A DNA stretch of 64,000 nt. Source: Hyphomicrobiales bacterium (GTDB taxonomy: Bacteria > Pseudomonadota > Alphaproteobacteria > Rhizobiales > Xanthobacteraceae). Location of the stretch: contig JADJPN010000001.1 of NCBI GenBank assembly GCA_016713235.1, forward strand, positions 682,001-746,000, given 5' to 3'. This document shows, in pieces, positions 1-9,075 of this stretch. A program made the translations under genes and the position numbers. Below the pieces are notes generated by a model. It ran no database searches. It had not been told where the DNA came from and was given only the letters and a program-made list of their open reading frames with translations. How positions within the stretch are numbered: position 1 is the stretch's first letter; the number at the start of each line of letters is the position of its first letter.

Positions 1-633
1 GGAAACATTCTGCAGTACGAATGGACGCGACCCATGCCGGGCGGCCTTGCGCGCGAGCTTCGCGAGACGATGGAAGGTCTTGCTGGTGACGTAGCCAACG
101 CAGCCGGTGGAGACGATGATATCGGCTTTTGCGAGTTGTTCGGCCTGTTCGGGGCTCGGATCATCGCGTTCAAGATCGAGCGCATAGCCGAGATCGATTG
201 CGCCGCTTTCCTCCGCATAACGTATCGCGCGCTCGGAAACGTCGAGGCCGATCACGCGGACACTCTCGTTCTTCGGCCAAGCACGATAGAAGGCGCGGTC
301 GTGACCGGTGAGCTCTTCGCTTTTCAGAGACTGCAAATGCGGAGAAACGTAACGCTCGCGAATGGCGTCGTAGCCGAGTGCATACTTCATCAGCGCACCG
401 TTCACGCCGTAAGAGCAGCCGAGGTCGAGTACCGTGACCGGCTCGTCCTGCTGTTCGGCGCGGGCTTGAATGAGCTGGCCGAATACTGGCTGCGCGAGAT
501 GGGGGATGATGTAGTCGAGCTGGCCAAGGACGCCGAAATAACGGCGCGGGTCGGCTGAGACGTAGATGTCGTCGAAATTAGCCTTGCCGTCGTTGAGCGC
601 GGCAAAAGCGAGCTTGGCAGAATGCGAGGTCAT
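1..633 (-). CDS. class I SAM-dependent methyltransferase (3' end cut by window edge)
   Basis: Reading the minus strand from the ATG at 633 gives an open frame of 211 codons that runs off the left edge, so the C-terminus is missing. Around residues 68-74 there is a clear SAM-binding motif I (VLDLGCSYG), followed by a motif II-like acidic strand (VIGLDVSERAIRYAEE) and a GCVGYV segment near residue 185. These mark a Rossmann-fold methyltransferase. The substrate cannot be inferred. It is transcribed away from rpmI, so it does not belong to the ribosomal operon. A 174-residue plus-strand frame over the same DNA is its antisense shadow. Confidence 0.8.
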   Translation of the reverse strand, partial: MTSHSAKLAFAALNDGKANFDDIYVSADPRRYFGVLGQLDYIIPHLAQPVFGQLIQARAEQQDEPVTVLDLGCSYGVNGALMKYALGYDAIRERYVSPHLQSLKSEELTGHDRAFYRAWPKNESVRVIGLDVSERAIRYAEESGAIDLGYALDLERDDPSPEQAEQLAKADIIVSTGCVGYVTSKTFHRLAKLARKAARHGSRPFVLQNVS

Positions 634-956
634 AGACTGTGGCCTCCGGTTTGCGGACCGTGTGGACCTCCGAGTTTCAGGAAATGGACAAATTGCCTTG
701 CCCGTCAGCAACATGGGATAGCGGTCCCATCGGTACAACCACGGATGGCGCCTTTGCGGGGATATGCCGCGCCGGAAGCGGCGGGGCCGCCGCCACCCTT
801 CACCTCGCTTGAAAAACATGGCCGTCTCGTCTATCGAAACGGCCTTCGAGCCGACCGGCCATCACTAGGGCTGCCGTGGCGGCTTTCGAGCGCTCAATTC
901 CGAGCAATTACAGTGACTTAGACGGGCTCGCCCGGCTCAAGTCCATGGAGAGCAAA
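634..956. other. 323-bp intergenic leader between the methyltransferase gene and rpmI
   Basis: No supported gene lies here. The stretch holds GC-rich short inverted repeats around 765-797 and, closer to rpmI, a sigma-70-like promoter at 808-836. I found no tRNA and no recognisable riboswitch. An open frame entering rpmI from 876 is only an upstream extension of the rpmI frame, because the family start is at 957. Confidence 0.5.
808..836 (+). promoter_or_regulatory. predicted housekeeping promoter of rpmI-rplT-pheST
   Basis: CTTGAA at 808-813 and CTATCG at 831-836 are separated by exactly 17 bases, close to the alphaproteobacterial sigma-70 pattern CTTGAC-N17-CTATAT. Transcription would begin near 843, leaving a leader of about 115 bases before rpmI. 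A 6-bp inverted repeat (GGCCGT 820-825, ACGGCC 839-844) overlaps the -10 region and could be an operator or simply a leader hairpin. Confidence 0.45.
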
Positions 957-1157
957 ATGCCCAAGCTGAAGACCAAGTCCGGCGCGAAGAAACGCTTCAA
1001 GATTTCTTCGACCGGCAAGGTGATCTCCGGTCAGGCGGGAAAACGCCACGGCATGATCAAGCGGACCAACAGCCAGATACGGAAGCTGCGCGGCACGCGC
1101 GTCATTTCCGAATCCGACGCCGTACGCGTCCGCAAGATCTTCCTGCCGAACGGCTGA
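957..1157 (+). CDS. rpmI: 50S ribosomal protein L35
   Basis: Encodes 66 residues, the normal length for bL35, a small basic protein of the large ribosomal subunit. The N-terminus MPKLKTKSGAKKRF and the internal GKRHGMIKRT segment are typical of the family. The ATG at 957 is chosen because it gives this N-terminus and follows a GGAG at 947-950. The open frame continues upstream to 876, but that part is not family-like. It is followed 43 bases later by rplT, the conserved rpmI-rplT pair. No infC is present upstream here. Confidence 0.97.
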   Translation: MPKLKTKSGAKKRFKISSTGKVISGQAGKRHGMIKRTNSQIRKLRGTRVISESDAVRVRKIFLPNG

Positions 1158-1200
1158 ACAGCCGCTCGTTTTCCAGTTTCAGACTTAAAGGAGTTTCACC

Positions 1201-1557
1201 ATGGCACGCGTTAAACGCGGCGTTACTTCACACGCCAAGCACAAGAAAACCTACAAGGCTGCGAAAGGCTTTCGTGGCCGCCGCAAGAACACCATCCGCA
1301 CCGCGAAGGCTGCCGTCGACAAGTCGATGCAGTACGCCTACCGCGACCGCAAGAACAAGAAGCGCACGTTCCGCGCGCTCTGGATTCAGCGGATCAACGC
1401 GGCGGTGCGCGAAGAAGGTCTGGTCTACGGCAAGTTCATCAACGGCCTGAACAAGGCCGGCGTCGAGGTCGACCGCAAGGTGCTCGCCGATCTCGCCGTG
1501 CACGAACCGGCGGCGTTCAAGGCCCTTTGCGCACAGGCACGCGCCGCTCTTAACTGA
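1201..1557 (+). CDS. rplT: 50S ribosomal protein L20
   Basis: 118 residues, the usual length for bL20, which binds 23S rRNA early in large-subunit assembly. The basic N-terminus (MARVKRGVTSHAKHKKTYK) and the RTFRALWIQRINAAVRE region are diagnostic. AAGGAG at about 1188-1193 gives a good ribosome binding site. The gene is preceded by rpmI and followed 9 bases later by pheS, so rpmI-rplT-pheS-pheT is probably one transcription unit. Confidence 0.97.
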   Translation: MARVKRGVTSHAKHKKTYKAAKGFRGRRKNTIRTAKAAVDKSMQYAYRDRKNKKRTFRALWIQRINAAVREEGLVYGKFINGLNKAGVEVDRKVLADLAVHEPAAFKALCAQARAALN

Positions 1558-1566
1558 GCGCGCGCC

Positions 1567-2653
1567 GTGGCCGACCTTTCGAAGCTAGAGAACGATCTTA
1601 CTGCCCAGATCGCGGGCGCGGCTGACGAAGCCGCGCTCGAATCCGTTCGCGTTAGCGCGCTCGGCAAGAAGGGCTCGGTCTCCGAACTCTTGAAGGGCCT
1701 CGGCGCGATGTCGCCGGAGGAGCGCAAGACCGAGGGCGCGAAGATCAACGCGCTGCGCGACCGCGTCTCGGTCGCGCTGGACGCGAAAAAGTCCGAGCTG
1801 AAAGAAAAAGCGATCGCGGCAAAACTGGCAGCCGACGTCGCCGACGTGACGCTGCCGGTTCGCGCGGCACCCGCCGAACAGGGCCGCATCCATCCGATCA
1901 GCCAGGTCATCGACGAACTGACCGCGATCTTCGCCGACATGGGCTTCTCGGTCGCCGAAGGGCCGGACATCGAAACCGATTTCTATAACTTCACGGCGCT
2001 GAACTTCCCGGCCGGGCATCCGGCGCGGGAAATGCACGACACCTTCTTCTTCCCACCCGACGCGAACGGCGAACGCAAGCTCCTGCGCACGCACACCTCG
2101 CCGGTGCAGATCCGCTCGATGCAGAAGCAGAAGCCGCCGATCAAGATCATCATTCCCGGGCCGCACCTATCGCTCGGACTCGGACCAGACCCATACGCCG
2201 ATGTTTCATCAGGTCGAAGGTTTGGTGATCGACAAGAAATCGCATCTCGGGCACCTGAAGTGGATTCTCGCGGAATTCTGCAAGGCGTTTTTCGAAGTCG
2301 ACGACGTGAAGATGCGCTTTCGCCCGTCGTTCTTTCCGTTCACCGAACCGTCGATGGAAGTCGACATTCAGTGCGACCGGTCCGGCGGCGACATCAAGTT
2401 CGGCCAGGGCAACGATTGGCTGGAGATTCTCGGCTGCGGCATGGTGCATCCCAACGTGCTGCGCAACTGCGGGCTCGATCCCGACGAGTGGCAGGGCTTC
2501 GCCTGGGGCATGGGCATCGACCGCATCGCGATGCTGAAATACGGCATGCCGGATCTGCGCCCGTTCTTCGAGGCGGACGTGCGCTGGCTCGAGCATTACG
2601 GCTTCCGGCCGCTCGACTTCCCGACGCTTGCGGGAGGATTGAGCACGTTTTTT
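1567..2653 (+). CDS. pheS: phenylalanine--tRNA ligase alpha subunit (frameshifted, 3' end corrupted)
   Basis: Catalytic alpha chain of the alpha2-beta2 PheRS that charges tRNA-Phe. The N-terminal coiled-coil region, the motif 2 area (MHDTFFFP, LLRTHTSPVQIRSM) and the motif 3 area (WGMGIDRIAMLKYGMPDLR) are all present, but in two frames. An extra C near 2161, in the conserved IIPGRTYR stretch, shifts the reading. The native stop codon is not visible, because shortly after LAGGLST the sequence enters the T-free block at 2654. The start is a GTG at 1567. Apart from the indel the protein matches family length. A sequencing error is more likely than gene loss, since this is an essential single-copy gene. 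Confidence 0.93.
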
Positions 2654-3016
2654 GAACCCCCGCGGCCGGCCCCCCCCCCGGGGGGCCCCCCCCGGGGGGG
2701 AGAGAGACAAAGGGGGCCGGCGCCGCGAGGGGGGAGGGGCCGCCCCCCAACCGCCCAAAAAACCCCCCCGGGGGCCCCCCCCCCGCCGCCACCCCCCCCC
2801 CCCCCCCCCCCCGCCCCGGAAAGGCGCGAGGGAGCGGGCCGCGCCCCCCCCCCCCGGCCCCCCCCCGGGGGGGACCGCCGGGGGCGCGACCGCCCCGCCG
2901 CCCCCGCCCGCCCCCCCCCCCCCAGGGCCGGGGGGCGGGGCGGCCCGCGGCCCCCCCGGGCGCCCCCCCGCAGGGGGCGCCCCGCGGCGGCGCCGCGGAG
3001 AGGACCCCCCCCACGG
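2654..3016. other. T-free G/C homopolymer block, probable sequence artefact at the pheS/pheT junction
   Basis: These 363 bases contain no T on the plus strand and consist of long C and G runs with occasional A. They replace what should be the last codons of pheS, a short spacer and roughly the first 25 codons of pheT, normally about 100 bases. Proline- or glycine-rich open frames in this block on both strands are composition artefacts. It looks like a corrupted consensus or a badly filled gap. Confidence 0.85.
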
Positions 3017-5368
3017 TCGCGCAGATTTCCGAGAAGCTGAACGAAGTCGGCCTCGAGGTCGAAAGCGTCGAAGACAAGGCCGCATTGCTCGCGCCCTTCG
3101 TCGTCGCCAACGTGATCTCCGCCGAGAAGCATCCGAACGCGGACAAGCTCCGCGTCTGCATGGTCGATATCGGCGACGGCAATCCGATTCAGGTCGTCTG
3201 CGGCGCACCGAATGCGCGCGGCGGAATGAAAGCCGTGTTCGCCGCACCCGGCACCACGATTCCGGCGAGCGGCGACGTGTTGAAGATCGGCGCGATCCGC
3301 GGCGTGGAATCGCGCGGCATGCTCGTGTCCGAACGCGAGATGGGTTTGTCGGACGAACACGCCGGCATCATCGAAATGCCGGCCGACGCGCCGCTCGGAA
3401 AGCCCTTCGCGGAAGTCCTCGGCCTCAACGACCCGGTGTTCGATATTGCCGTGACCCCGAACCGCCCGGATGCGCTCGGCGTGCATGGTGTTGCGCGCGA
3501 TCTCGCGGCAGCAGGTCTCGGCACGTTCAACGAGAAAGCGCCGAAGCCGGTTGCAGGAGAGTTTCCCTGCCCGATTACGGTAACGATCGAGGCGCCCGAG
3601 CTTTGCCCCGCCTTCGGCATTCGCGTCATCCGCGGCGTGAAAAACGGCCCGTCCCCCGAGTGGCTGCAAAAGCGTCTCCGCGCCATCGGGCTGCGCCCGA
3701 TCAACGCGCTGGTCGATATCACGAACCTGCTCACGCATGACCGCTCGCGTCCGCTGCATGTCTTCGATGCGGCGAAGGTGAAGGGCAATCTCGTCGTGCG
3801 CCGCGCGAAAAAGGGCGAGAAGATTCTCGCGCTCGACGGCAAGACCTATGAGCTCGATGACACGATCTGCGCGATCTCCGACGACGTCGCCGTGGAATCG
3901 CTCGCCGGCGTCATGGGCGGCGAGGAAAGCGGCGTTTCGGAATCCACCACCGACGTCGTGGTCGAATCCGCGCTCTGGAATCCGCTGAATATCGCGCAGA
4001 CCGGCCGCAAGCTGGGACTGCTCTCCGACGCGCGCTTCCGTTTCGAGCGCGGCGTCGATCCGGCGTTCATGATGCCGGGGCTCGAATTGGCCACGCAGCT
4101 TATTCTGGAAATGTGCGGCGGCGAGCCCTCGGAGGTTTTCGTCGCGGGTGAAGTGCCGGACACGAGCCGCGTCATCGACTTCCCGCTTTCCGAACCGAAG
4201 CGCCTCACCGGCATCGAAATCAAAGCGGACGAGATCAAGCGCATTCTCTCGCATCTCGGTTTCACCACCGCCGGCACCGGCGACAGCCTCAAAGTTTCGC
4301 CGCCGACCTGGCGCGGCGACATCGAAGGCAAAGCCGACCTTGTTGAAGAGGTTGTGCGCATCGCCGGCCTGGAGCGCGTGCCAGAGACCGCATTCGAGCG
4401 CGACGAGAATGCGCGCAAGCCCGTGTTGACCACGCTGCAAAAGCGCACGCGTGCGGCAAAGCGCGCACTCGCTGCGCGCGGCTCGGTCGAAGGCGTCACC
4501 TGGTCGTTCATTTCCAAAGAACACGCCACGCGTTTCGGCGGCGGCAAGCCGGAGATCGCGCTCGCGAACCCGATCGCGTCGGATCTTTCCGACATGCGCC
4601 CGAGCCTCATTCCCGGTCTTGCCATCTCCGCGCAGAAGAACGCCGATCGCGGCTACGAGGATGTGGCGCTATTCGAAGTCGGGCAGATTTTCCTCGGCGA
4701 CAAGCCGGAAGATCAGCTGATGGCTGCAACTTCGCTGCGCCGGGGCGCCGCGAAAGTTTCAGGCGCGGGCCGTCACTGGTCCGGCTCCTCCGGCAATGTC
4801 GATGTCTATGACGCGAAGGCCGATGCGCTGACCGTACTCGCCGCCTGCGGCGCGCCGACGGATAAACTCCAGATCGTCGCCGGCGGACCGAACTATCTGC
4901 ATCCGGGCCGCTCCGGCACGATCCAGCTAGGGCCGAAATTGATCCTCGGTTATTTCGGCGAGCTGCCCGCTCACGCTCGATGCGCTCGACATCGAAGGCC
5001 CGGTTTCGGTTGCGGAAATTTTCCTCGACCGTCTGCCCGAGCAGAAGGCGAAGCCCACGAAGGTGAAGCCGAGGCTCGAACTCTCCGCGTTTCAGCCGGT
5101 CGTGCGCGATTTCGCGTTCCTCGTCGATCGGAAGGTCACGGCGGCCGAGATCATCCGTGCCGCGCAGAGCGCGGAGAAGGTTCTGATCGCGAACATCGAC
5201 GTGTTCGACCTCTACGAAGGCAAAGGCGTGCCGGAAGGCAAGAAGTCGCTCGCGATCGCAGTCACGTTGCAGCCGCGCGAGAAGACGCTCACCGATGCCG
5301 AGATCGACGCGGTCGCGAAGAAGATCGTCGACGAAGTCTCGAAGAAGACCGGCGCGACGCTGCGCTAA
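3013..5368 (+). CDS. pheT: phenylalanine--tRNA ligase beta subunit (5' end corrupted, frameshifted)
   Basis: Recognisable PheT coding resumes at 3013 (TVAQISEKLNEVGLEVESVED), so about 25 N-terminal residues are lost in the T-free block. Then follow the tRNA-binding EMAP-like domain (NADKLRVCMVDIG, VCGAPNARGG), the B3/B4 editing region, B5 and the catalytic-like core. Near 4965 about two bases are missing (expected ELHPLTLDALDIEG), and the frame changes. The C-terminal anticodon-binding ferredoxin-fold domain (FQPVVRDFAFLVD to the stop at 5366-5368) lies in the second frame. Together the parts give a normal-length subunit. It overlaps the end of the convergent downstream gene by four bases. 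Confidence 0.93.
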
Positions 5369-6052
5369 ACAAGCATCAAATCCGCGAACACGAAGCCGTC
5401 GCGCTCGACGATTTCGCCAACCTGCACCTCAGATTTTTCGCTCGAACATCGGCCCGCCCACGACGCAAGTGTGAAATTCGCCGTTCTCCGCGCAAGGATC
5501 GACCCCTGCGGGGAGCCCCGCGAGCAAGTCATTGTCGAAAGCTTTTCCTGCCAGTTCGCGCGGCACTCTCGCAGGATCGAGCGTGACGACGCGTGCTTGC
5601 AGCCCGCCCGCAATCATATCTCTCGCAAGCTTGTCGGTTGGGATTTTCCAGAGTGGGAAAACGGCTTCGATGCCGGTGCCGCGCATTTTCTCTTCGCGGT
5701 AGGAACGGATGTCCTCTAAAAACAGATCGCCGAAGATGATCTTGCGCACGCCTTGCCCGCGCGCGGTTTCGATCACCTCGGCCATGCGCTGCTCATAGAT
5801 TTGGTTCGGACACGGAAACGGAATCATCACTGGCATCAGCGGCAATTTTGCTGCCCGCAACTGCGCTTCCAGAATCTCGCGGCGAACTCCATGCATTGAT
5901 ACGCGATCAAGGTTTTCGGTGATGGTCGTGAGCGCTCCGACGACTTCATATTCGCCCGAAAGCCGCGCCTGATGCAGCGCCCAGGCGGAGTCCTTGCCGC
6001 TCGACCAGGCGATCAATGCTTTTGGCTTCATCGGCTCTAAAATTCCGGACAT
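5365..6052 (-). CDS. Dph6-related PP-loop ATP pyrophosphatase (DUF71 family; frameshifted near C-terminus)
   Basis: The N-terminus carries the PP-loop SSGKDS (within ALIAWSSGKDSAWAL), the signature of ATP-pyrophosphatases related to diphthine--ammonia ligase. The central IIFGDLFLEDIR and the later GEFHTCVVGGPMF motif are also characteristic. Bacteria lack diphthamide, so the substrate is unknown. The main frame stops at 5429, but the conserved tail (VGEIVERDGFVFADL) continues in another frame to 5365. One extra base around 5431-5434 explains this. The start is the ATG at 6052, with the ATG at 6031 as alternative. It converges on pheT. Confidence 0.85.
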
Positions 6053-6220
6053 GGTAAAAACTGTTTTAACAGCGGCTATCTAACACAGTACGATCAAGGG
6101 CAGAGGTTCGGGGCGCGCCGCGCGCGTGAACCGCAATGAAACAAAGTTGGGCTAGATTTTCCGCCGGGGAAACGCTTTCGGCCCGGAGAATCGGGCGGGG
6201 GATTTCAGGATGTCGATCTT

Positions 6221-7074
6221 ATGCACGGCTGGATCGAGTCGCCGCCTGATCAGTTATCTCGAACAGGTATCGCCAGGGACTGGAGCCGTTCACGCCGAGC
6301 AATCCGGCGGCGCTGGCCGCGGTCTTGCAACCAGGCGACGTGCTGCTCGTCGAAGGCAATACGCGCGTGTCCGGAATCATCAAGTACCTGACGCAGTCGA
6401 CCTGGTCGCATTCGGCGCTCTATGTCGGACCGCGCTTCAATAAGAAGGCGAGTGACGGCTCACCGCACGTACTGATCGAAGCCAATCTCGGTCAGGGCGT
6501 GATCACCGCGCCGCTTTCGAAATATACGATGTTCCACACGCGCGTGTGCCGCCCGGTTGGGCTCTCGGATGAAGACCGCGAGAACGTCGTCAGCTACATG
6601 ATGAAACGTCTCGGCATCGAATACGACGTGAAGAACATCCTCGATCTGCTGCGCTATTTGTTTCCGGCGCCGATCCCGGCGCGCTACCGCCGCCGCATGC
6701 TCGCTTTCGGCTCCGGCGTGCCCACGAAAGTGATCTGCTCCGGCTTGATCGCGCAGGCATTCGAATCGGTCAGCTATCCGATCCTGCCGCGCATCGAACT
6801 GGTCGAGAGCAAGGAAAAGCGGCGCGAAATCCTGCACATCCGGCACCACTCGCTCTACATGCCGCGCGACTTCGACATCTCGCCCTATTTCCGCGTGGTG
6901 AAGCCCACGATCGAACTGGGCTTCGACTATCACAAGCTGCGCTGGGCCAACCGCCCGTTGCCGCCCGAGGACGAACGGGAGGACGTCCGCCGCCCTTTAG
7001 CGGAAGGCGGAAACCCGCCCCTCGTCCCTGAACTTCCTGCGCACGTTCCCGCCGCCGCCTCAATCAGGGCGTAA
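6221..7074 (+). CDS. YiiX/YaeF-type permuted papain-like (NlpC/P60 superfamily) hydrolase, frameshifted near N-terminus
   Basis: From 6325 the frame reads LQPGDVLLVEGNTRVSGIIKYLTQ, then WSHSALYVG and later VICSGLIAQAFESV. The His (HSALYVG) before the Cys (CSGL) is the order seen in permuted papain-fold amidases of the YiiX/YebB group. These enzymes are hydrolases or acyltransferases acting at the envelope or on amides. The N-terminal part (MHGWIESPPDQLS) is in another frame, and one missing base near 6262-6268 joins it to RYRQGLEPFTPSN. The start is uncertain: ATG 6221, or ATG 6210 with a second indel. A GGGGGAT at 6196-6202 precedes both. The EI24 gene follows 21 bases downstream. Confidence 0.75.
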
Positions 7075-7095
7075 AGCCTGCTACAAGCGGGGGGC

Positions 7096-7788
7096 ATGAT
7101 CTCGGATGCCCTCGGCGCCTTTGCGCAAGTCTTCTCGCCACCGCTTCGGAAAGTTCTTCTGAAATCGATCGGGCTTGCGATCTTGCTCATCATCGCGCTT
7201 GGCGCCGCTTTACAGTGGCTCCTGCAATTTCTCCTGCCGCTTGCTTCTCCCTACGACACGATCGCCGCGATTCTGCTCGGCGTCCTGACGCTCGTCCTCG
7301 CCTTCTTCGCGATGGCGCCGGTGACTTCACTGATGGCGGCGATCTTTCTCGACGACGTTGCCGAGGAAGTGGAGCGGACCAGGTTTCCGGCGCATGCGCC
7401 GGGCAAGCCGCTTTCCGTCCCGCGCGCGGCACTCCTGTCAGCAAAGTTCTTCGGCGTCGTGCTGCTCGTGAACCTTGGCGCGATTCTGTTGTGGTTCGTC
7501 ATTCCGGTGCTGAATATCGGCGTCTTCTTTGTCGCGAATGCCTATCTCCTCAGCCGCGAGTTTTTTGAGATGGCCGCGATGCGCTTCCGCTCGCCAGCGG
7601 AAGCGCGCAGGCTGCGCCAGCAGAATGCGGTATCTGTTTTTACTTCGGGCCTCGTGATCGCGGCGATCGTTTCGGTTCCCGTGCTCAACCTGATCACGCC
7701 GGTGTTCGCCACCGCCTTCATGGTACGGCGGCATAACCGCTATATGCCGAAGCGCGAGATTCTACCGGCTCAGCGCGACGGGGCGTAA
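7096..7788 (+). CDS. EI24 domain (CysZ-like) integral membrane protein
   Basis: 230 residues with about four long hydrophobic segments (near residues 25-50, 55-80, 120-150 and 180-205), a short basic C-terminus and the AFFAMAPVTSLMAAIFLDDVAEEVE motif typical of EI24/CysZ proteins. CysZ in enterobacteria transports sulfate, but alphaproteobacterial members have no assigned role and no cys genes are nearby. The start ATG at 7096 is the first in frame and follows a GGGG. The gene overlaps the end of the convergent nth gene by 19 bases. Confidence 0.8.
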   Translation: MISDALGAFAQVFSPPLRKVLLKSIGLAILLIIALGAALQWLLQFLLPLASPYDTIAAILLGVLTLVLAFFAMAPVTSLMAAIFLDDVAEEVERTRFPAHAPGKPLSVPRAALLSAKFFGVVLLVNLGAILLWFVIPVLNIGVFFVANAYLLSREFFEMAAMRFRSPAEARRLRQQNAVSVFTSGLVIAAIVSVPVLNLITPVFATAFMVRRHNRYMPKREILPAQRDGA

Positions 7789-8492
7789 ACCGTTTTGTCG
7801 GGATACCGGCAAAGATCGCTAATCAGACAGTCGGGGCAGCGCGGCGTGCGCGCCACGCAGATATAGCGCCCGTGCAGAATCAACCAGTGATGTGCATGCG
7901 TCTTGAAGCGTGCGGGGATCACGTGATCCAACTCCAGTTCAACCTCAAGCGGATTTTTCCCCGGCGCCATGCCTGTGCGATTGCCTATGCGAAAGACATG
8001 CGTGTCGACGGCAAGCGTCGGCTCGCCAAAGGCAATATTGAGCACGACGTTCGCGGTCTTGCGGCCCGCGCCGGGGAGCTCTTGCAATTCCTCGCGCGTC
8101 TTTGGCACCTGGCTGTTGTGCTTCTCGATCAGCATTTTCGAGAGCGCGATCACGTTCTTCGCCTTGCCTTTGTAAAGGCCGATGGTCTTGATGTAGTCGC
8201 GCAGCTTTTCTTCGCCGAGCGCGGCCATTTTCTCCGGCGTGTCGGCGACCTGAAACAGCGCCTTGGTCGCCTTGTTCACGCCGGCATCCGTTGCCTGTGC
8301 CGACAGGACGACCGCGACCAGCAGCGTAAAATTGTTCACTGAAACCAGTTCGCCCTTCGGCTCGGGACTGGCGTTCTGAAAGCGCGTGAAGGCTTCGACG
8401 ACTTCTCGCTCGCTCCAGCGCTTCGGTGTCACGGCCTTCTTCGGCTTTGCCTTTGCAGTTGCTCGCTTTTTGGCGGTCGCTTTTTTGCCCAT
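7770..8492 (-). CDS. nth: endonuclease III (DNA glycosylase/AP lyase)
   Basis: 240 residues. It removes oxidised pyrimidines and cleaves the abasic site in base excision repair. The helix-hairpin-helix LPGAGRKTANVVL contains the catalytic Lys, VDTHVFRIGNR supplies the catalytic Asp, and four cysteines with C-X6-C-X2-C-X5-C spacing (CVARTPRCPDCLISDLC) bind the 4Fe-4S cluster. The first 26 residues form a Lys/Ala-rich tail (MGKKATAKKRATAKAKPKK) absent from the compact E. coli enzyme. It is divergent from the DUF2244 gene, with only 20 bases between the starts. Confidence 0.96.
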   Translation of the reverse strand: MGKKATAKKRATAKAKPKKAVTPKRWSEREVVEAFTRFQNASPEPKGELVSVNNFTLLVAVVLSAQATDAGVNKATKALFQVADTPEKMAALGEEKLRDYIKTIGLYKGKAKNVIALSKMLIEKHNSQVPKTREELQELPGAGRKTANVVLNIAFGEPTLAVDTHVFRIGNRTGMAPGKNPLEVELELDHVIPARFKTHAHHWLILHGRYICVARTPRCPDCLISDLCRYPDKTVYAPSR

Positions 8493-8512
8493 AGCTCCTC
8501 TATAATCGGCGC

Positions 8513-8998
8513 ATGAACGCGAGCAACCCGATTCCGGAAACGACGCTTCTGTTCGAGCGCTTATCCCCGCACCGTTCGCTCTCGCCCAAAGGTTTTGCGA
8601 TCGTGATGGGGATTCTCGGGCTTGCCAGCTTCATCCTCGGTGTGGCGTTCCTAATGATGGGAGCCTGGCCGGTTTTCGGATTTCTCGGGCTCGATGTGCT
8701 CTTGGTCTGGCTCGCGTTCCGCTCGAACTATCGTTCCGCGAAGGCTTTTGAGGAAATTCTCGTTACCCCCGTGCGGCTGGTGTGGCGGCGCGTGTCGGCG
8801 CGCGGCGAGGCCCGCGAAGACACGATGAACCCGCGCTGGGTGCGGTTGGATACGACTTCGGACGAGCTTTCGGGCGTTACTCGCGTCGCGTTGACCGAAC
8901 GGCGCGTAACCCGCGTGATCGGCGGCTTCCTGCCGCCGATGAGCAAGGAAAAGCTCGCGAAATCTTTAGCGCAAGCACTGGCCGCCGCGAAACGCTGA
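8513..8998 (+). CDS. DUF2244 domain-containing membrane protein
   Basis: 161 residues with two adjacent transmembrane helices (roughly residues 27-47 and 50-70) followed by a soluble C-terminal domain (LVWRRVSARGEAREDTMNPRW). This is the arrangement of the DUF2244 family common in Alphaproteobacteria. The N-terminus contains LFERLSPHRSLSPKGF, a strongly conserved segment of the family. No function is known. It may share a promoter region with the divergent nth gene. Confidence 0.85.
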   Translation: MNASNPIPETTLLFERLSPHRSLSPKGFAIVMGILGLASFILGVAFLMMGAWPVFGFLGLDVLLVWLAFRSNYRSAKAFEEILVTPVRLVWRRVSARGEAREDTMNPRWVRLDTTSDELSGVTRVALTERRVTRVIGGFLPPMSKEKLAKSLAQALAAAKR

Positions 8999-9075
8999 GC
9001 TTTTCGTCCGCGAAATCGGGTGGTTTGCGCTATCCTCACCGCCTATCTCCTCCGCATGATACGGAGGATTTCAAA

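Noticed and set aside
34..558. 174-codon plus-strand open frame at the left edge
   Set aside because: Antisense to a convincing methyltransferase reading on the minus strand. No family signature.
2394..3182. Long Pro/Gly/Arg-rich open frames on both strands across the T-free block
   Set aside because: They arise only because a sequence without T has almost no stop codons. They overlap pheS, pheT and the artefact block and show no domain.
7916..7929. Perfect 14-base palindrome GGATCACGTGATCC considered as a parS variant
   Set aside because: It shares only the CACGTG core with parS, lies inside nth far from parAB, and encodes conserved Nth residues.
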